Below are positions 43,151 to 50,644 of a stretch of 50,644 nt of DNA, in pieces (the first letter of the stretch is position 1; the number at the start of each line of letters is the position of its first letter). Origin of the DNA: Streptomyces polyasparticus (GTDB lineage: Bacteria; Actinomycetota; Actinomycetes; Streptomycetales; Streptomycetaceae); the NCBI RefSeq assembly GCF_014493765.1, contig NZ_JACTVJ010000038.1, forward strand, positions 1 to 50,644, read 5' to 3'. The position numbers and the translations under genes are program-made. The notes under the pieces were generated by a model, which searched no databases, was not told the origin of the DNA, and saw only the letters and a list, made by a program, of their open reading frames with translations.

Positions 43151-45888
43151 GCGAGACGGCGCTGAATCCGGAGGAGATCCCGGAGTTCACCGGCAATCTG
43201 GAACAGCTGGAACTGGACGCCTCGGCCGTTGCCCTGGACGGGACCGCGATCGCGGAGGCCGCGTCGAAGGTCGACTCGACCTTCCGCGGGCTGTCGTCGT
43301 ACTACGCGGCGCCCGAAGCGGACCAGCTGTTCGCCTCCACCGCCCCAGTGGCCACCGGCGGCGGCGTGTTCGAGGACGACCTGACCACGATCGGCGGTGC
43401 GCTCGCGGCGTACGCCACCGAGATCCGCCCGATCGTCAACCGGTTCAAGCAACTGCGAGCCGAGGCGGAGGCGTTCCGTACGTCCATCGCCGACGACGAC
43501 AAGTGGCGTGAGGACGGCGACCTGGTCGAGGAGAACAACAACCGGCGCAGCGCGGTCAACCAGGCGTTCGCCGACTTCCAGGCCGCCGAACGCACCTGCC
43601 ACAACAAGATCGTGGCACTGGTCGGCGGCACGGCGCTGAAGGTCACCGACGGCTCCAAGGACAAGAACCAGTACGGCTTTCGCGCCGAGGACCTGGACGG
43701 CGCCAAGGACCTGCCGTGGGGCGATCCGGTCGAGGAGTCCACGCCCTGGTACCACATCCACGAGCATGCCTGGGAGTTCGGCAAGGGCCTCGTCGTCGAC
43801 GGCGTCTGGGGCACCCTCAAGGGCCTGTGGACACTGGTCAACGTCACCGACTGGGAAGCCTTCTCGCAGGCCTGGACGGGCCTGGCCAAGCTCGCCACCG
43901 GCATCGCCATCACAGCCTCCCCGTTCGGCGCGGCGTTCTGGCTCGCCCCCGAGGACAAACTCCCTTCCTGGGTCCGCGATTCGCGCACCGCGATGAAGGA
44001 GACCGGCAAGGCACTCGTCGCCTGGGACCAGTGGGGCTCCAACCCCGCACGCGCCGCCGGCGCCACCACCTTCAACGTCCTCACCACCGTCTTCACCGCC
44101 GGAGCGGGCGCAGGCGTGGCCGGGGCGGGCAAGGCCGGAGCGATCAGCAAGGCCATCGCCGCGGCGGGCAAGGCGGGCCGGATCATCGACCCGATGACCT
44201 ACGTCTTCAAAGCCGGCGCCACCACCGGCATCAAGATCGGCGAGGTGGTCGCGGGTCTGCGGATGCTCACCGACGGCACCTACGTACGTCTCGCCGACAC
44301 CAACTTCCAGATCATCGACCAGCCCGCCAGAGCCGGCGACCTCCCGCCCGGCGTCACCCGCGAGAACTCCGTACCGCTCAAGGACCCGGAGACCGGCGAG
44401 ATCGTCTACTTCAAGCCCGAGGGTGCGACGATCCACCACCTCGACGGCACGGTCACCCCCGCTGCCAAGGAAGCCTCCGCCGCGGAACGGCTCGCACAAG
44501 CCGCAGACCGTCAGGGCGCGCCTCAGATGGTGTCCGTCGGAGTGCGACCGGCGGACGGTATCGCCCAGGTCGGCGACGGGCTGGGCGGCACGGTCCGGAC
44601 TGGTGACACGCCGGTCGGAGCTGGTGTCCGAGCGGAGTCCGGCACCTCCATCAGCGGGTATGCCGACAACGGCGCCACGGGCGCCCGGATGGACCTTGAG
44701 GCCGGTAGCGGCGGCCGCGGCACGAGCGCTGGCGGCCTCGCGGACAACACGACCGGAGGCGGGTCCCGCGACGTCGGCACGGGCGGTACGGAAGACCTGG
44801 GCCGCGGTGCCTCAGGAGGGCACGAGCCTCCCGTTGGTGGCCGGGGTTCCGGCTCCGAAGGCGGCCCGCTCGACGACATCGGCCGCGCGGGCGACGAGGG
44901 CCTTGATGGCGCAGACGGACCAATCGGGTCGGGCGATGACGCTGCCGGCACAGCACAGCGCGGCGACGGTGGAGATGGCAACGGATTCGGAGCCGCCGAG
45001 CGTGAGTTGACCACGGCCGAGCGCCGAGCTCTGCAAGAGGAGCATGTTCGGCTGGCGAACGAAGACCCTGCCTGGTTCAAGAAGCACTACGACATCCTTG
45101 GGCGCCGGCGGCCCCATATCGGGCAGGTAGACGGCGTCGATCTGCCTCAGCTGACCAAGGGCCCGGACGGGCGGTGGATCTCTCATCACGACCTCCCGAG
45201 CGGCCCTTCCGAAACCAAACTTGCGACCAAGCCTCTGGGTAGGGATACCGCTCCTGGCGAGCATCTGCAGACGCTTGACCGCAGAATGTCTGATCGCGAA
45301 CTACTGCGGGATCTCCTCAACGCGCAGAGAGAGTTCAAGGAGAGCCCCTCCGCAGGTAACGCGGAGAAACTCGCCAAGGCACAGGAAGAATTTAGTCGAC
45401 AACTCGGAGACACTCCACCTAACAGCAAGATTTCTGAACGGCTCGGCGACGATGCTGCCGCGCTCCACGGAATTCCGGCAGGCTTCAATGTCGTCGAGGA
45501 AATCACCCTCCCCAAGACGCCCAACGGCGCCGACATGTTTGATGGCGCATACCGTCTCGACGAAGACGAAATCCTCCTCACCGAGCACAAATCACCTGGC
45601 AATGACCTGGATTGGCGGCAGGGACGCTCCGACCCAGGCGACCCGGACAACCCAGTGCTGGGCGACGACGGCGGCGCCAGTGGCATGCGGGTCAAGCAGG
45701 CGACGCTCCCGTACGTGCGCACGATCCTCGCCGAGATGACAAGCCGAGGCGGCAGAGATGCCGAACTGGCCCAGGAGTTCCGACGAGCACTCAGGGCAGG
45801 CAAACTACGCTTCGCTGTAGTCAAGGTGAGGGATCCTGACGCATCCAAGTATGCTGGGGTAGACGTGACAGAGATGAAATTGCACTGA
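43147..45888 (+). CDS. Polymorphic toxin: WXG-like N-terminus, Gly-rich linker and PD-(D/E)XK-like C-terminal nuclease
   Basis: A 913-residue protein starting with GTG. Residues about 1-160 are helical and WXG100-like (ASKVDSTFRGLSSYYAAPEA, VNRFKQLRAEAEAF). Residues about 230-350 hold hydrophobic and Ala/Gly segments (LATGIAITASPFGAAFWLAP, GAGAGVAGAGKAGAISKAIA). Residues about 460-630 are a low-complexity Gly/Asp/Ser linker. The C-terminal about 270 residues differ in composition (more Lys, Asn, Ile, visibly lower GC) and contain Asp799 ... Glu813-x-Lys815 (MFDGAYRLDEDEILLTEHKS), a PD-(D/E)XK-type pattern, followed by VKQATLPYVRTILAEMTS helices. The locus order and the Imm49 gene 12 bases downstream point to a contact-dependent or type VII-delivered nuclease toxin. 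I do not recognise a named Tox family for the tip. Confidence 0.8.
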   Translation: MSETALNPEEIPEFTGNLEQLELDASAVALDGTAIAEAASKVDSTFRGLSSYYAAPEADQLFASTAPVATGGGVFEDDLTTIGGALAAYATEIRPIVNRFKQLRAEAEAFRTSIADDDKWREDGDLVEENNNRRSAVNQAFADFQAAERTCHNKIVALVGGTALKVTDGSKDKNQYGFRAEDLDGAKDLPWGDPVEESTPWYHIHEHAWEFGKGLVVDGVWGTLKGLWTLVNVTDWEAFSQAWTGLAKLATGIAITASPFGAAFWLAPEDKLPSWVRDSRTAMKETGKALVAWDQWGSNPARAAGATTFNVLTTVFTAGAGAGVAGAGKAGAISKAIAAAGKAGRIIDPMTYVFKAGATTGIKIGEVVAGLRMLTDGTYVRLADTNFQIIDQPARAGDLPPGVTRENSVPLKDPETGEIVYFKPEGATIHHLDGTVTPAAKEASAAERLAQAADRQGAPQMVSVGVRPADGIAQVGDGLGGTVRTGDTPVGAGVRAESGTSISGYADNGATGARMDLEAGSGGRGTSAGGLADNTTGGGSRDVGTGGTEDLGRGASGGHEPPVGGRGSGSEGGPLDDIGRAGDEGLDGADGPIGSGDDAAGTAQRGDGGDGNGFGAAERELTTAERRALQEEHVRLANEDPAWFKKHYDILGRRRPHIGQVDGVDLPQLTKGPDGRWISHHDLPSGPSETKLATKPLGRDTAPGEHLQTLDRRMSDRELLRDLLNAQREFKESPSAGNAEKLAKAQEEFSRQLGDTPPNSKISERLGDDAAALHGIPAGFNVVEEITLPKTPNGADMFDGAYRLDEDEILLTEHKSPGNDLDWRQGRSDPGDPDNPVLGDDGGASGMRVKQATLPYVRTILAEMTSRGGRDAELAQEFRRALRAGKLRFAVVKVRDPDASKYAGVDVTEMKLH

Positions 45889-45900
45889 GAGAGGGGGCGC

Positions 45901-46767
45901 ATGACAATCCACATCCCTCGCCACGACTTCCCCGTGGAAGACATGGATGAGGCTCTCGCACCGATCCTGCAGAGCGCCGAGGAAGCAATCGCGGAGATTG
46001 AGACATCCGAATTCGACCGCTACGACGCGTTGGATTTCTCGCTCACTCTCGCCAAGTGGGCTTGTCTGTCAGACCCGATGGTCGGCGAGCTCGGTACGTG
46101 GGAGACATGGGTCACTGCGATGCAGGTCGGTTCCGGCTTGTTCATCTCAGGTGCGGCCGAAGCGGGCACCACGGCCTGCCGCATCGGAACCAAGGGTGAG
46201 ATCAAGAATCTTCCCGCTACCGGGCCGCAGGAGTATCTGCATGCCGGTAACTGGCTCACCTCGTACTACCTGGCGGTGATCTGCCGGGAGAATGAGCGCC
46301 TCGATCAACTGGTGCGCATTCCGGTGTCGTTCCTGCGTGCTTCCGGCATGGAATTCGACGAGTACGTGTACGCCTGGGTGGAGACGCTGCAGAACGCCTG
46401 GTTCGGTCGCCGGGAAGCCTGGGACACGCTCGTGACGGCGATCGACGGTACCGATCCGGCTCGCCACAGCATTGCCTCCGCCGACCTCATGCTGAAAGTG
46501 CTCTACCCCCCGCTTGAGGTTTTCCATCGGTACCAGCTCCAAGAGCCGGAGCAGTTCAACGCAGCGCTGGAGAAGGCTGTCACGTGGCATCGCGAGTACT
46601 GGACCAGTGACGAAGCACGGGCCAAGAGTGGCACAGGCCTCGTCGCGCTGGGCCCGCTGGCCATCGCATGCATGGCGTTCGATGCCGGCATCCCGGTGGA
46701 CGTCGACTCCGAGTACTTGCCGAAGTACCTCTTGGAGCGAAGGTGGGTCGGCGCCTTCCCCACGTGA
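45901..46767 (+). CDS. Imm49-family immunity protein
   Basis: A 288-residue helical protein. Landmarks are DRYDALDFSLTLAKWACLSD, YLHAGNWLTSYYLAVICREN, the VSFLRASGMEFDEYVYAWVE segment, and the C-terminal YWTSDEARAKSGTG and LALGPLAIACMAFDAG-like region. Imm49 proteins are known from genome analysis as immunity partners of polymorphic nuclease toxins. It begins 12 bases after the toxin stop with GAGAGGGG before its ATG. It should bind and block the toxin tip in the cytoplasm. Confidence 0.88.
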   Translation: MTIHIPRHDFPVEDMDEALAPILQSAEEAIAEIETSEFDRYDALDFSLTLAKWACLSDPMVGELGTWETWVTAMQVGSGLFISGAAEAGTTACRIGTKGEIKNLPATGPQEYLHAGNWLTSYYLAVICRENERLDQLVRIPVSFLRASGMEFDEYVYAWVETLQNAWFGRREAWDTLVTAIDGTDPARHSIASADLMLKVLYPPLEVFHRYQLQEPEQFNAALEKAVTWHREYWTSDEARAKSGTGLVALGPLAIACMAFDAGIPVDVDSEYLPKYLLERRWVGAFPT

Positions 46768-46769
46768 TG

Positions 46770-47023
46770 AGCAGACGCAATGCGTCGTCCAGGGCGGCGT
46801 CGGCTTCGGCGTTGACGCGGTCGTAGTGCCGGAACACCTGTCGAGCCTGGGACTTGGTGAGGACCGGTACCGGTGCGGGCGCCTTGGCGGTGGAGGTGTC
46901 CTCGCCGCTACACGCGGTGGTTGCGGGGATCAGTAGCGCGAGGACGAGGTCGGCGGTTGCCGGCAGGGGGACCGAGATGCCATCGCGTTTCCTCCCCGTC
47001 GACCCGCGGGAGGGGTCTCTCAC
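46770..47023 (-). pseudogene. Truncated lipoprotein gene (5' part only)
   Basis: The minus-strand frame gives ADLVLALLIPATTACSGEDT (lipobox TTAC) and then VLTKSQARQVFRHYDRVNAE followed by ADAALDDALRL. This is the beginning of a common Streptomyces lipoprotein family of about 300 residues (mature start with VLT/S-x-x-QA and a YxxVNNxA segment). The homologous part stops where the Imm49 gene ends, and the frame then runs antisense into Imm49. The extreme N-terminus also seems out of frame. So the gene was cut by whatever brought in, or replaced, the toxin-immunity tip. Confidence 0.6.
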
Positions 47024-47171
47024 TCAGCGTACGGGTCGGTGATCAACTGGCCAGGGGAGACGGCTCGATGTCATCCGCAGGGGTGATGGGTGCCCGGTTG
47101 GTTGCTTCGCCCGGATCCACAGAGTCGGCCGTCTCCACGCACCGCTCCGGGCTGGGATGGTGGCGACAAGA

Positions 47172-47432
47172 GCAATGCCGACCACCTCTGATCAGGGGCT
47201 TCCGCTCTTCGCCGAGCCAGCGGTGTGGTGGACGCGGGAACGAATCCGCGATCACCGGCGGTCCGTCATGGTCTACTCCCTGCCGTTCACCAGCGCGCTG
47301 TTGCTGAGCGCGCTGTGCACCATCGCCGTCTCGCTCGTCCCGGGCAAGGTGGTGTGCCTGCGCGCGGGGCGCGGGCGCCACCGCCGTGTCGCTCCGCGTT
47401 GGTACGCACTGCGTAGGGGTGTGCTGCGGTGA
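47172..47432 (+). CDS. Hypothetical small protein, weakly supported
   Basis: An 86-residue frame (MPTTSDQGLPLFAEPAVWWT start) with one hydrophobic stretch (VMVYSLPFTSALLLSALCTI) and a basic tail. It overlaps the next frame by GTGA, which hints at an original operon with the ATPase gene. No ribosome site is visible and no family is recognised. Confidence 0.3.
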   Translation, partial: AMPTTSDQGLPLFAEPAVWWTRERIRDHRRSVMVYSLPFTSALLLSALCTIAVSLVPGKVVCLRAGRGRHRRVAPRWYALRRGVLR

Positions 47433-47608
47433 GCCCCGCGCCTGTGTGGGCCGGAAACGCCGTCGTGTACCGCTGGACGTCCTGCACGCCGAACCCGGCC
47501 GCCGCCGCGCGGGCCGTGTTGCGCCGCTCGCTGACGCGGTTGCGTCTTCCCGCTGACGCCGTGAGCGATGCCGTGCTCGTCGTCTCCGAGCAACCACCGA
47601 TGTCGTGA
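47429..47608 (+). pseudogene. Truncated histidine-kinase-like ATPase (RsbW/anti-sigma type) gene
   Basis: Fifty-nine residues, GTG start, beginning SPAPVWAGNAVVYRWTSCTP and NPAAAARAVLRRSLTRLRLP, ADAVSDAVLVVSE, then a shift. The arrangement W-x(n)-AR...LxxL-x(n)-D-x-VLVVSEL(V/A)TNAV is the start of the GHKL ATPases that are very abundant regulatory proteins in Streptomyces. Exactly after VVSE the N-box would follow, but the sequence diverges and stops. Thus only the first third remains. Confidence 0.6.
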
Positions 47609-47766
47609 TCACCCCATGAGGGGACTGCCCCGTCAGGTCCATCGCCCGCCACTCCTCGTCATTGCCGTTCTTGATCTTTGATGCTGATCTAACCGCCTGG
47701 TGAGCCCGATGCACAGGCTGGCGGAACGGCTTTGGCCGGTGTCCTGCCCGGTTTGGGGTCGGGCAT

Positions 47767-47843
47767 GATCAGGGGGCTTTACGCTCGCCAGCGAAATCGG
47801 GCAGGCGAGCCTGCCCCTGTAGTGCCCGATTGACCCCCTGGTC
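47767..47843. other. Nested stem-loop element
   Basis: An outer 10-bp stem (GATCAGGGGG / CCCCCTGGTC, one G-U pair) closes a 57-nt interior that holds a short CGCT-CGCC-AGCG hairpin and a 9-bp stem AATCGGGCA / TGCCCGATT. An alternative 8-bp hairpin (GGGCAGGC-GA-GCCTGCCC) competes with the latter. The layout of a closing stem with two internal hairpins could be a structured RNA or the folded end of a mobile element. Confidence 0.45.
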
Positions 47844-48285
47844 TTGCTCGAGGCGGGACCCGAACCGGGGAGGTGGGTAAAGCCGTGGAGCCGGCCGCCC
47901 CCGCCGATGGGCAACGACCATGGAAGCGGGTCCGTCGACATTGCACCGCCGCCGCGATCCGGCCTTAGCCGAAGCACAACGCGTCTTCGACCTGCGCGTA
48001 TGGCGCCCTCTTGCCCCTGTGGCCATGTGTTTTCGCCCCTCGCGGCAGCCCGGAGCCGCCGCGCTCTGCACGGCCCTCAATCCTTGTGATTGATCCTTCT
48101 GGACGTGGATCTACTTCGTTGTCCTGGTGGTTCCTGGGGTTCCGCCTGCACTCTGCTCGGCGAGATCAACTGGCGCTCTTCTTCCCTCACAGTGACAGCC
48201 GGACAGCCCCGGACCCACCCCGTGATCATCACGGCAGCGCCCGAGGCTTCTCCACGCCCCGCGAAACGGCCCCTGACCAGCAAAA

Positions 48286-48305
48286 GGCCCCACCGAAGCG
48301 GGGCC
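48286..48305. terminator. Hairpin upstream of the DUF2637 gene
   Basis: GGCCCC-ACCGAAGC-GGGGCC preceded by AAAA and followed by GAAA; a second stem (GCGCCCCC / GGGGCGC) follows directly at about 48314-48332. A short terminator or leader structure. Confidence 0.4.
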
Positions 48306-48426
48306 GAAAGGTGGCGCCCCCGGCGGGGCGCGGGGCAGAAGGTGGACGGTCTGAGCTGGGAATTTCGGGCGGGAAGCTGGTTGTGGAGGGGAGCTTCTGT
48401 CCTACGGCCCGTGGGAGGGCCGGGTG

Positions 48427-49086
48427 ATGGGGCCGCTGGGCTTTCCGCATGGCGACTCTTCTCGGGCGCCCAGGTTCCCGGCGTCGGACGAGTGGCTGCG
48501 GCGGCTGTGTGCGCTGTTGGTGGCGGGTGTCGCGGCGTATGCCTCGTACGTGCATCAACGAGAGTTCGCGCTGCAAGGTGGCGCGGACCGGGTGAGCGCC
48601 GCGCTGTGGCCGCTGTCGGTCGACGGACTGCTGTTGCTGTCGACGGTCGGTCTGCTCCGGCCGCCGCGCGAGGGCGGGCGGGGCCGGCGCCTGCTCGTCT
48701 GGGCCGCCTTCTGCCTGGGCATCGCGGTGTCCCTGGCCGCCAATATTGCCGCGGCCCCCACTTTGGCCTGGCAACCGGTGCTGGTGGCCGGCTGGCCGCC
48801 GGTTGCGCTGCTACTCTCCGTCGAGCTGCTGGTGCTTGGCCGTGGGCGTGCTTCCTTGGAGGCTCTGGATGCAGTGGAGGAAGAGCACGGAGAGCCCGGA
48901 CCGGAAGGCGAGTTGCTGACCTCAGCGCTGGCTGCCGATGCCCGGCATCGTTCCCTTCACCAGCGGCCCATCTCTGCGGAGACGCTGCGCAAGGAGCTGC
49001 GGGTCGGTGCCAAACGCGCCCGGCAGCTGGTGATGCAGGTCCGCGCCCGAAGCGACGGCGAGGGGCGAGTGCCACCATCTGCCTGA
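48427..49086 (+). CDS. DUF2637 (SpdB-like) membrane protein with C-terminal HTH-like region
   Basis: A 219-residue protein with four membrane segments (LCALLVAGVAAYASYV, AALWPLSVDGLLLLSTV, WAAFCLGIAVSLAANI, PVALLLSVELLVLG) and a C-terminal soluble part, PISAETLRKELRVGAKRARQLVMQVR, that looks like a helix-turn-helix. The W-P-L-S-VDG motif is a hallmark of DUF2637, found in plasmid spread proteins and integrative elements of Streptomyces, but also alone on chromosomes. GGGAGGG lies eight bases before the ATG; a GTG one codon upstream is an alternative. No integrase or replication gene accompanies it here. Confidence 0.85.
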   Translation: MGPLGFPHGDSSRAPRFPASDEWLRRLCALLVAGVAAYASYVHQREFALQGGADRVSAALWPLSVDGLLLLSTVGLLRPPREGGRGRRLLVWAAFCLGIAVSLAANIAAAPTLAWQPVLVAGWPPVALLLSVELLVLGRGRASLEALDAVEEEHGEPGPEGELLTSALAADARHRSLHQRPISAETLRKELRVGAKRARQLVMQVRARSDGEGRVPPSA

Positions 49087-49131
49087 GCGCGGTGCGCGTT
49101 CCGCAGGAGCGACGGCCCTGTCCGGATGCGA

Positions 49132-49809
49132 TCAGTCGCTGTCCGGATCGTCGGGCTCTTCGAGGAGTCGGGCCGCGAGGTCGTCGGCCCATTCCACAGC
49201 CCACATGCGCAGCGCGCCGATCGTGGCGTCGTCCAGGCCGTAGGCGGCGAAGGCTTCGTCGTCGGTCCACTCGGCGCCTGTGAGGTTTGCCTGTAGGTCC
49301 TCGCGCTCGAAGCGGCCACGGGCGTGTCGGCGGCCGAACTCCTCGAGCTCGGTATTGGTCCAGCGTCGGGAGGCGGCGAATACGTCGATCAGGTCACGCG
49401 GTGCTCCGCGGTCGGCGAGGGCGCGAACCTTGGTCCCGATCACGTCCTCCTCCGCGAGGACGGGCCCGTACGGGCTCTGGGCGACGGGCCGCCAGAAGTT
49501 CTCCTTGAGGATGTCGACCTCGCAGTCCTCGCCGGTGGTCGAGTCGGTCACGGTGAAGCGGGCGGACAGCGGGGCGGTCTCCAACGCCCGCACCGCCCAG
49601 CCGCGGGCTTCCAGGCCGGCGCGGAGCGTGGCCGCGATCTCGGCCATGGGTGCCGGATTCTCGGTGGCGACGTCGAGGTCCTGGCTAGGGCGGTTGACGA
49701 GCCGGTGTGCGCGTACGGCGTATCCGCCGGTGAGGACCAGCGGGTACGGGGAGCCGATCGCGATCACATCGGCCAGGAGCCGCGTGTGCAGCTCCGGCAT
49801 GTCCGTCAC
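49132..49809 (-). CDS. AbiEii/AbiGii-like nucleotidyltransferase
   Basis: A 225-residue protein. The nucleotidyltransferase core is visible as VLTGGYAVRAHRLVNRPSQD, with the Asp pair in SQDLDV, and a third acidic residue in DCEVDILKENF. It is the type II toxin-like nucleotidyltransferase family that includes AbiEii and MenT, which modify tRNA or other targets. I place the start at GTG 49809, overlapping the partner's stop; the ATG three codons later is also possible. Together with the small gene upstream it looks like a toxin-antitoxin pair, in which the toxin follows and is coupled. Confidence 0.8.
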   Translation of the reverse strand: MTDMPELHTRLLADVIAIGSPYPLVLTGGYAVRAHRLVNRPSQDLDVATENPAPMAEIAATLRAGLEARGWAVRALETAPLSARFTVTDSTTGEDCEVDILKENFWRPVAQSPYGPVLAEEDVIGTKVRALADRGAPRDLIDVFAASRRWTNTELEEFGRRHARGRFEREDLQANLTGAEWTDDEAFAAYGLDDATIGALRMWAVEWADDLAARLLEEPDDPDSD

Positions 49810-50198
49810 GCGGCTACCCGGGCCCGGGTAGCGAGCTGGGGGAAAGCGTCTTCCCACACGGTGCGTACAGTGCGGCCGACGAGAGTGCGCAACACCGGCC
49901 ACAGCTCGACAAGCAGCTCATGGTCGAGATAGCGCGGCAGATCCTCGCGTAGACCCTCGTGCAGGAGGGTGCGGTACAGGCCCATGCGCTGGCGCGGGTT
50001 GTCCAGGTCATACGAGGTCATCCCGGACCAGGCGATATGCAGGGGGAGCTCCACGACACCGTGGGCCGGTCCGTGCAGCTCGTCCAGCGACTCCGGCAGG
50101 CGCCGCCGGAATTTCTCCCGGTACAGCGCCAGGTCCTCGGCGACCAGGCCAGAGTGGTTGTTCGGCGTGGGGCCGGGGGGCTGTGGGGGGGACGGCAT
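49806..50198 (-). CDS. Small partner of the AbiEii-like protein, candidate antitoxin
   Basis: A 130-residue soluble protein: a Pro-rich start, then LVAEDLALYREKFRRRLPES, a middle with VVELPLHIAWSGMTSYDLDN, and a helical C-terminus (LLVELWPVLRTLVGRTVRTV). It has no AbiEi-type winged helix that I can see, and I recognise no family. Its stop overlaps the nucleotidyltransferase start (GTGA). A CATAAT box lies nine bases before the ATG, with no ribosome site, so a leaderless transcript is likely. Confidence 0.7.
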   Translation of the reverse strand: MPSPPQPPGPTPNNHSGLVAEDLALYREKFRRRLPESLDELHGPAHGVVELPLHIAWSGMTSYDLDNPRQRMGLYRTLLHEGLREDLPRYLDHELLVELWPVLRTLVGRTVRTVWEDAFPQLATRARVAA

Positions 50199-50644
50199 GG
50201 ATCCATTATGGCGGTCGGAGGTATGCGGAGGTCACTATCTGGGCGGGAGCCTGAGCGAGTGGGGCACGGACCTGGTTGGGCGGCCGGGCCCATGGTGGCC
50301 GTCGGCGCGGCACGGTCGCCTCGCTCACTACGGTCTGGCGGTGGGCAGCGCTGACGCAGAGCCGTCGATTTCTGGCCTGTCTGGCGCGCTGGGCATGGTA
50401 GTCGGCGACCTCTCTCGTGGGGCACGATCGTTCGTTGTGCTGACGGACGGGGGCGTATGGATTCGGATGCCTTGAGATCCCAGAACGCCTGGGCGGATGG
50501 GGCGGGAGCGCGGAAGTTTCCTGCAGTGCCGCGACAGCCGGTGAACGGCAGCGGCCGGCTCGGATACGGTCATGTCCCCTGTAGTGGTGTAACGGCGTCG
50601 GGTTGATCTTCTGGCTGGGGGTAGATCGAGTCCATGCCGCCTTT
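50199..50644. other. Terminal 446 bp without a convincing gene
   Basis: Apart from the presumed promoter of the toxin-antitoxin-like pair next to 50198, no frame is convincing. A plus-strand frame ends SRGARSFVVLTDGGVWIRMP at 50475, without a clear start. The last about 70 bases are relatively AT-rich. Confidence 0.45.

Larger units (their letters stand above)
47609..48426. other. About 800 bp without a convincing gene
   Basis: No frame has a good start, ribosome site and protein-like composition. It contains the nested stem structure at 47767-47843 and two GC-rich hairpins near 48286-48334 upstream of the DUF2637 gene. Probably decayed accessory DNA and the DUF2637 promoter region. Confidence 0.5.

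Noticed and set aside
47220-47260. tRNA-like sequence with GGGAACGAATCCGCG
   Set aside because: No cloverleaf with a T arm, anticodon arm and acceptor stem can be formed.
47043-47714. Minus-strand 223-codon frame
   Set aside because: Arg/Thr/Ala-rich antisense of the GHKL fragment region, without start signals or family features.
48077-49283. Long frames on both strands around the DUF2637 gene
   Set aside because: They are shadows of the membrane protein; the chosen frame alone has membrane segments and a ribosome site.

Overview
The window is high-GC actinobacterial DNA, almost certainly from a Streptomyces chromosome. It carries a CebR-controlled cello-oligosaccharide operon (cebR / cebEFG / bglC) with exact CebR boxes, secreted CBM2-bearing cellulases, a bld-type high-GC codon pattern, a DUF2637 protein and a CGNR-type regulator, all typical of that genus.

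Region 1 (1-6.2 kb) opens with the right end of an IS200/IS605-type element: the last 27 codons of a tnpB and its omega-RNA hairpin. This end abuts the stop codon of a sugar ABC-transporter ATPase. The ATPase, a ChvE-type sugar-binding lipoprotein and a U32-like barrel protein form one minus-strand unit. A zinc alcohol dehydrogenase and an enolase-superfamily sugar-acid dehydratase form a second. Both units begin behind a shared operator-like motif.

Region 2 (6.3-26.2 kb) is a plant-cell-wall degradation island. Two PL11 rhamnogalacturonan lyases flank the ceb operon (cebR divergent from cebE-cebF-cebG-bglC). Then follow a GH74 xyloglucanase, a GH48 exocellulase, a GH5 endoglucanase and a GH6 cellobiohydrolase. 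CebR boxes lie in front of cebE, on the bglC start codon and in the GH48/GH5 divergent promoter. The logic is: secreted enzymes release cello-oligosaccharides, CebEFG imports them (its ATPase, MsiK in known systems, is not here), BglC cleaves them, and CebR responds. Both PL11 genes carry a different signature: direct repeats spaced 21-22 bp (two DNA turns), sharing the core CGGCAAC and ending about 50-60 nt before each start codon.

Region 3 (26.3-38.3 kb) holds ordinary chromosomal genes: membrane proteins (including a ClC channel and a DUF389 protein), an Imm-5-like protein, a VOC protein, an aminoglycoside-phosphotransferase-like protein, a threonine-synthase-like PLP enzyme, a secreted subtilase, a CGNR regulator with a PPOX flavoprotein, and a DUF6928 protein.

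Region 4 (38.3-50.6 kb) is accessory and partly decayed. It contains a CPCC protein, a lipoprotein, palindromes, a truncated Imm49 immunity gene, a D-amino-acid-oxidase-like protein, and a complete ESAT-6/WXG100-type polymorphic toxin locus: two small helical-hairpin proteins, DUF6507, a 913-residue toxin with a C-terminal PD-(D/E)XK-like nuclease tip, and a full Imm49. After that come a truncated lipoprotein gene, a truncated histidine-kinase-like ATPase gene, a structured palindromic element, a DUF2637 protein and an AbiEii-like nucleotidyltransferase with a small partner. The last 450 bp show no convincing gene. No rRNA, tRNA or CRISPR array was seen.
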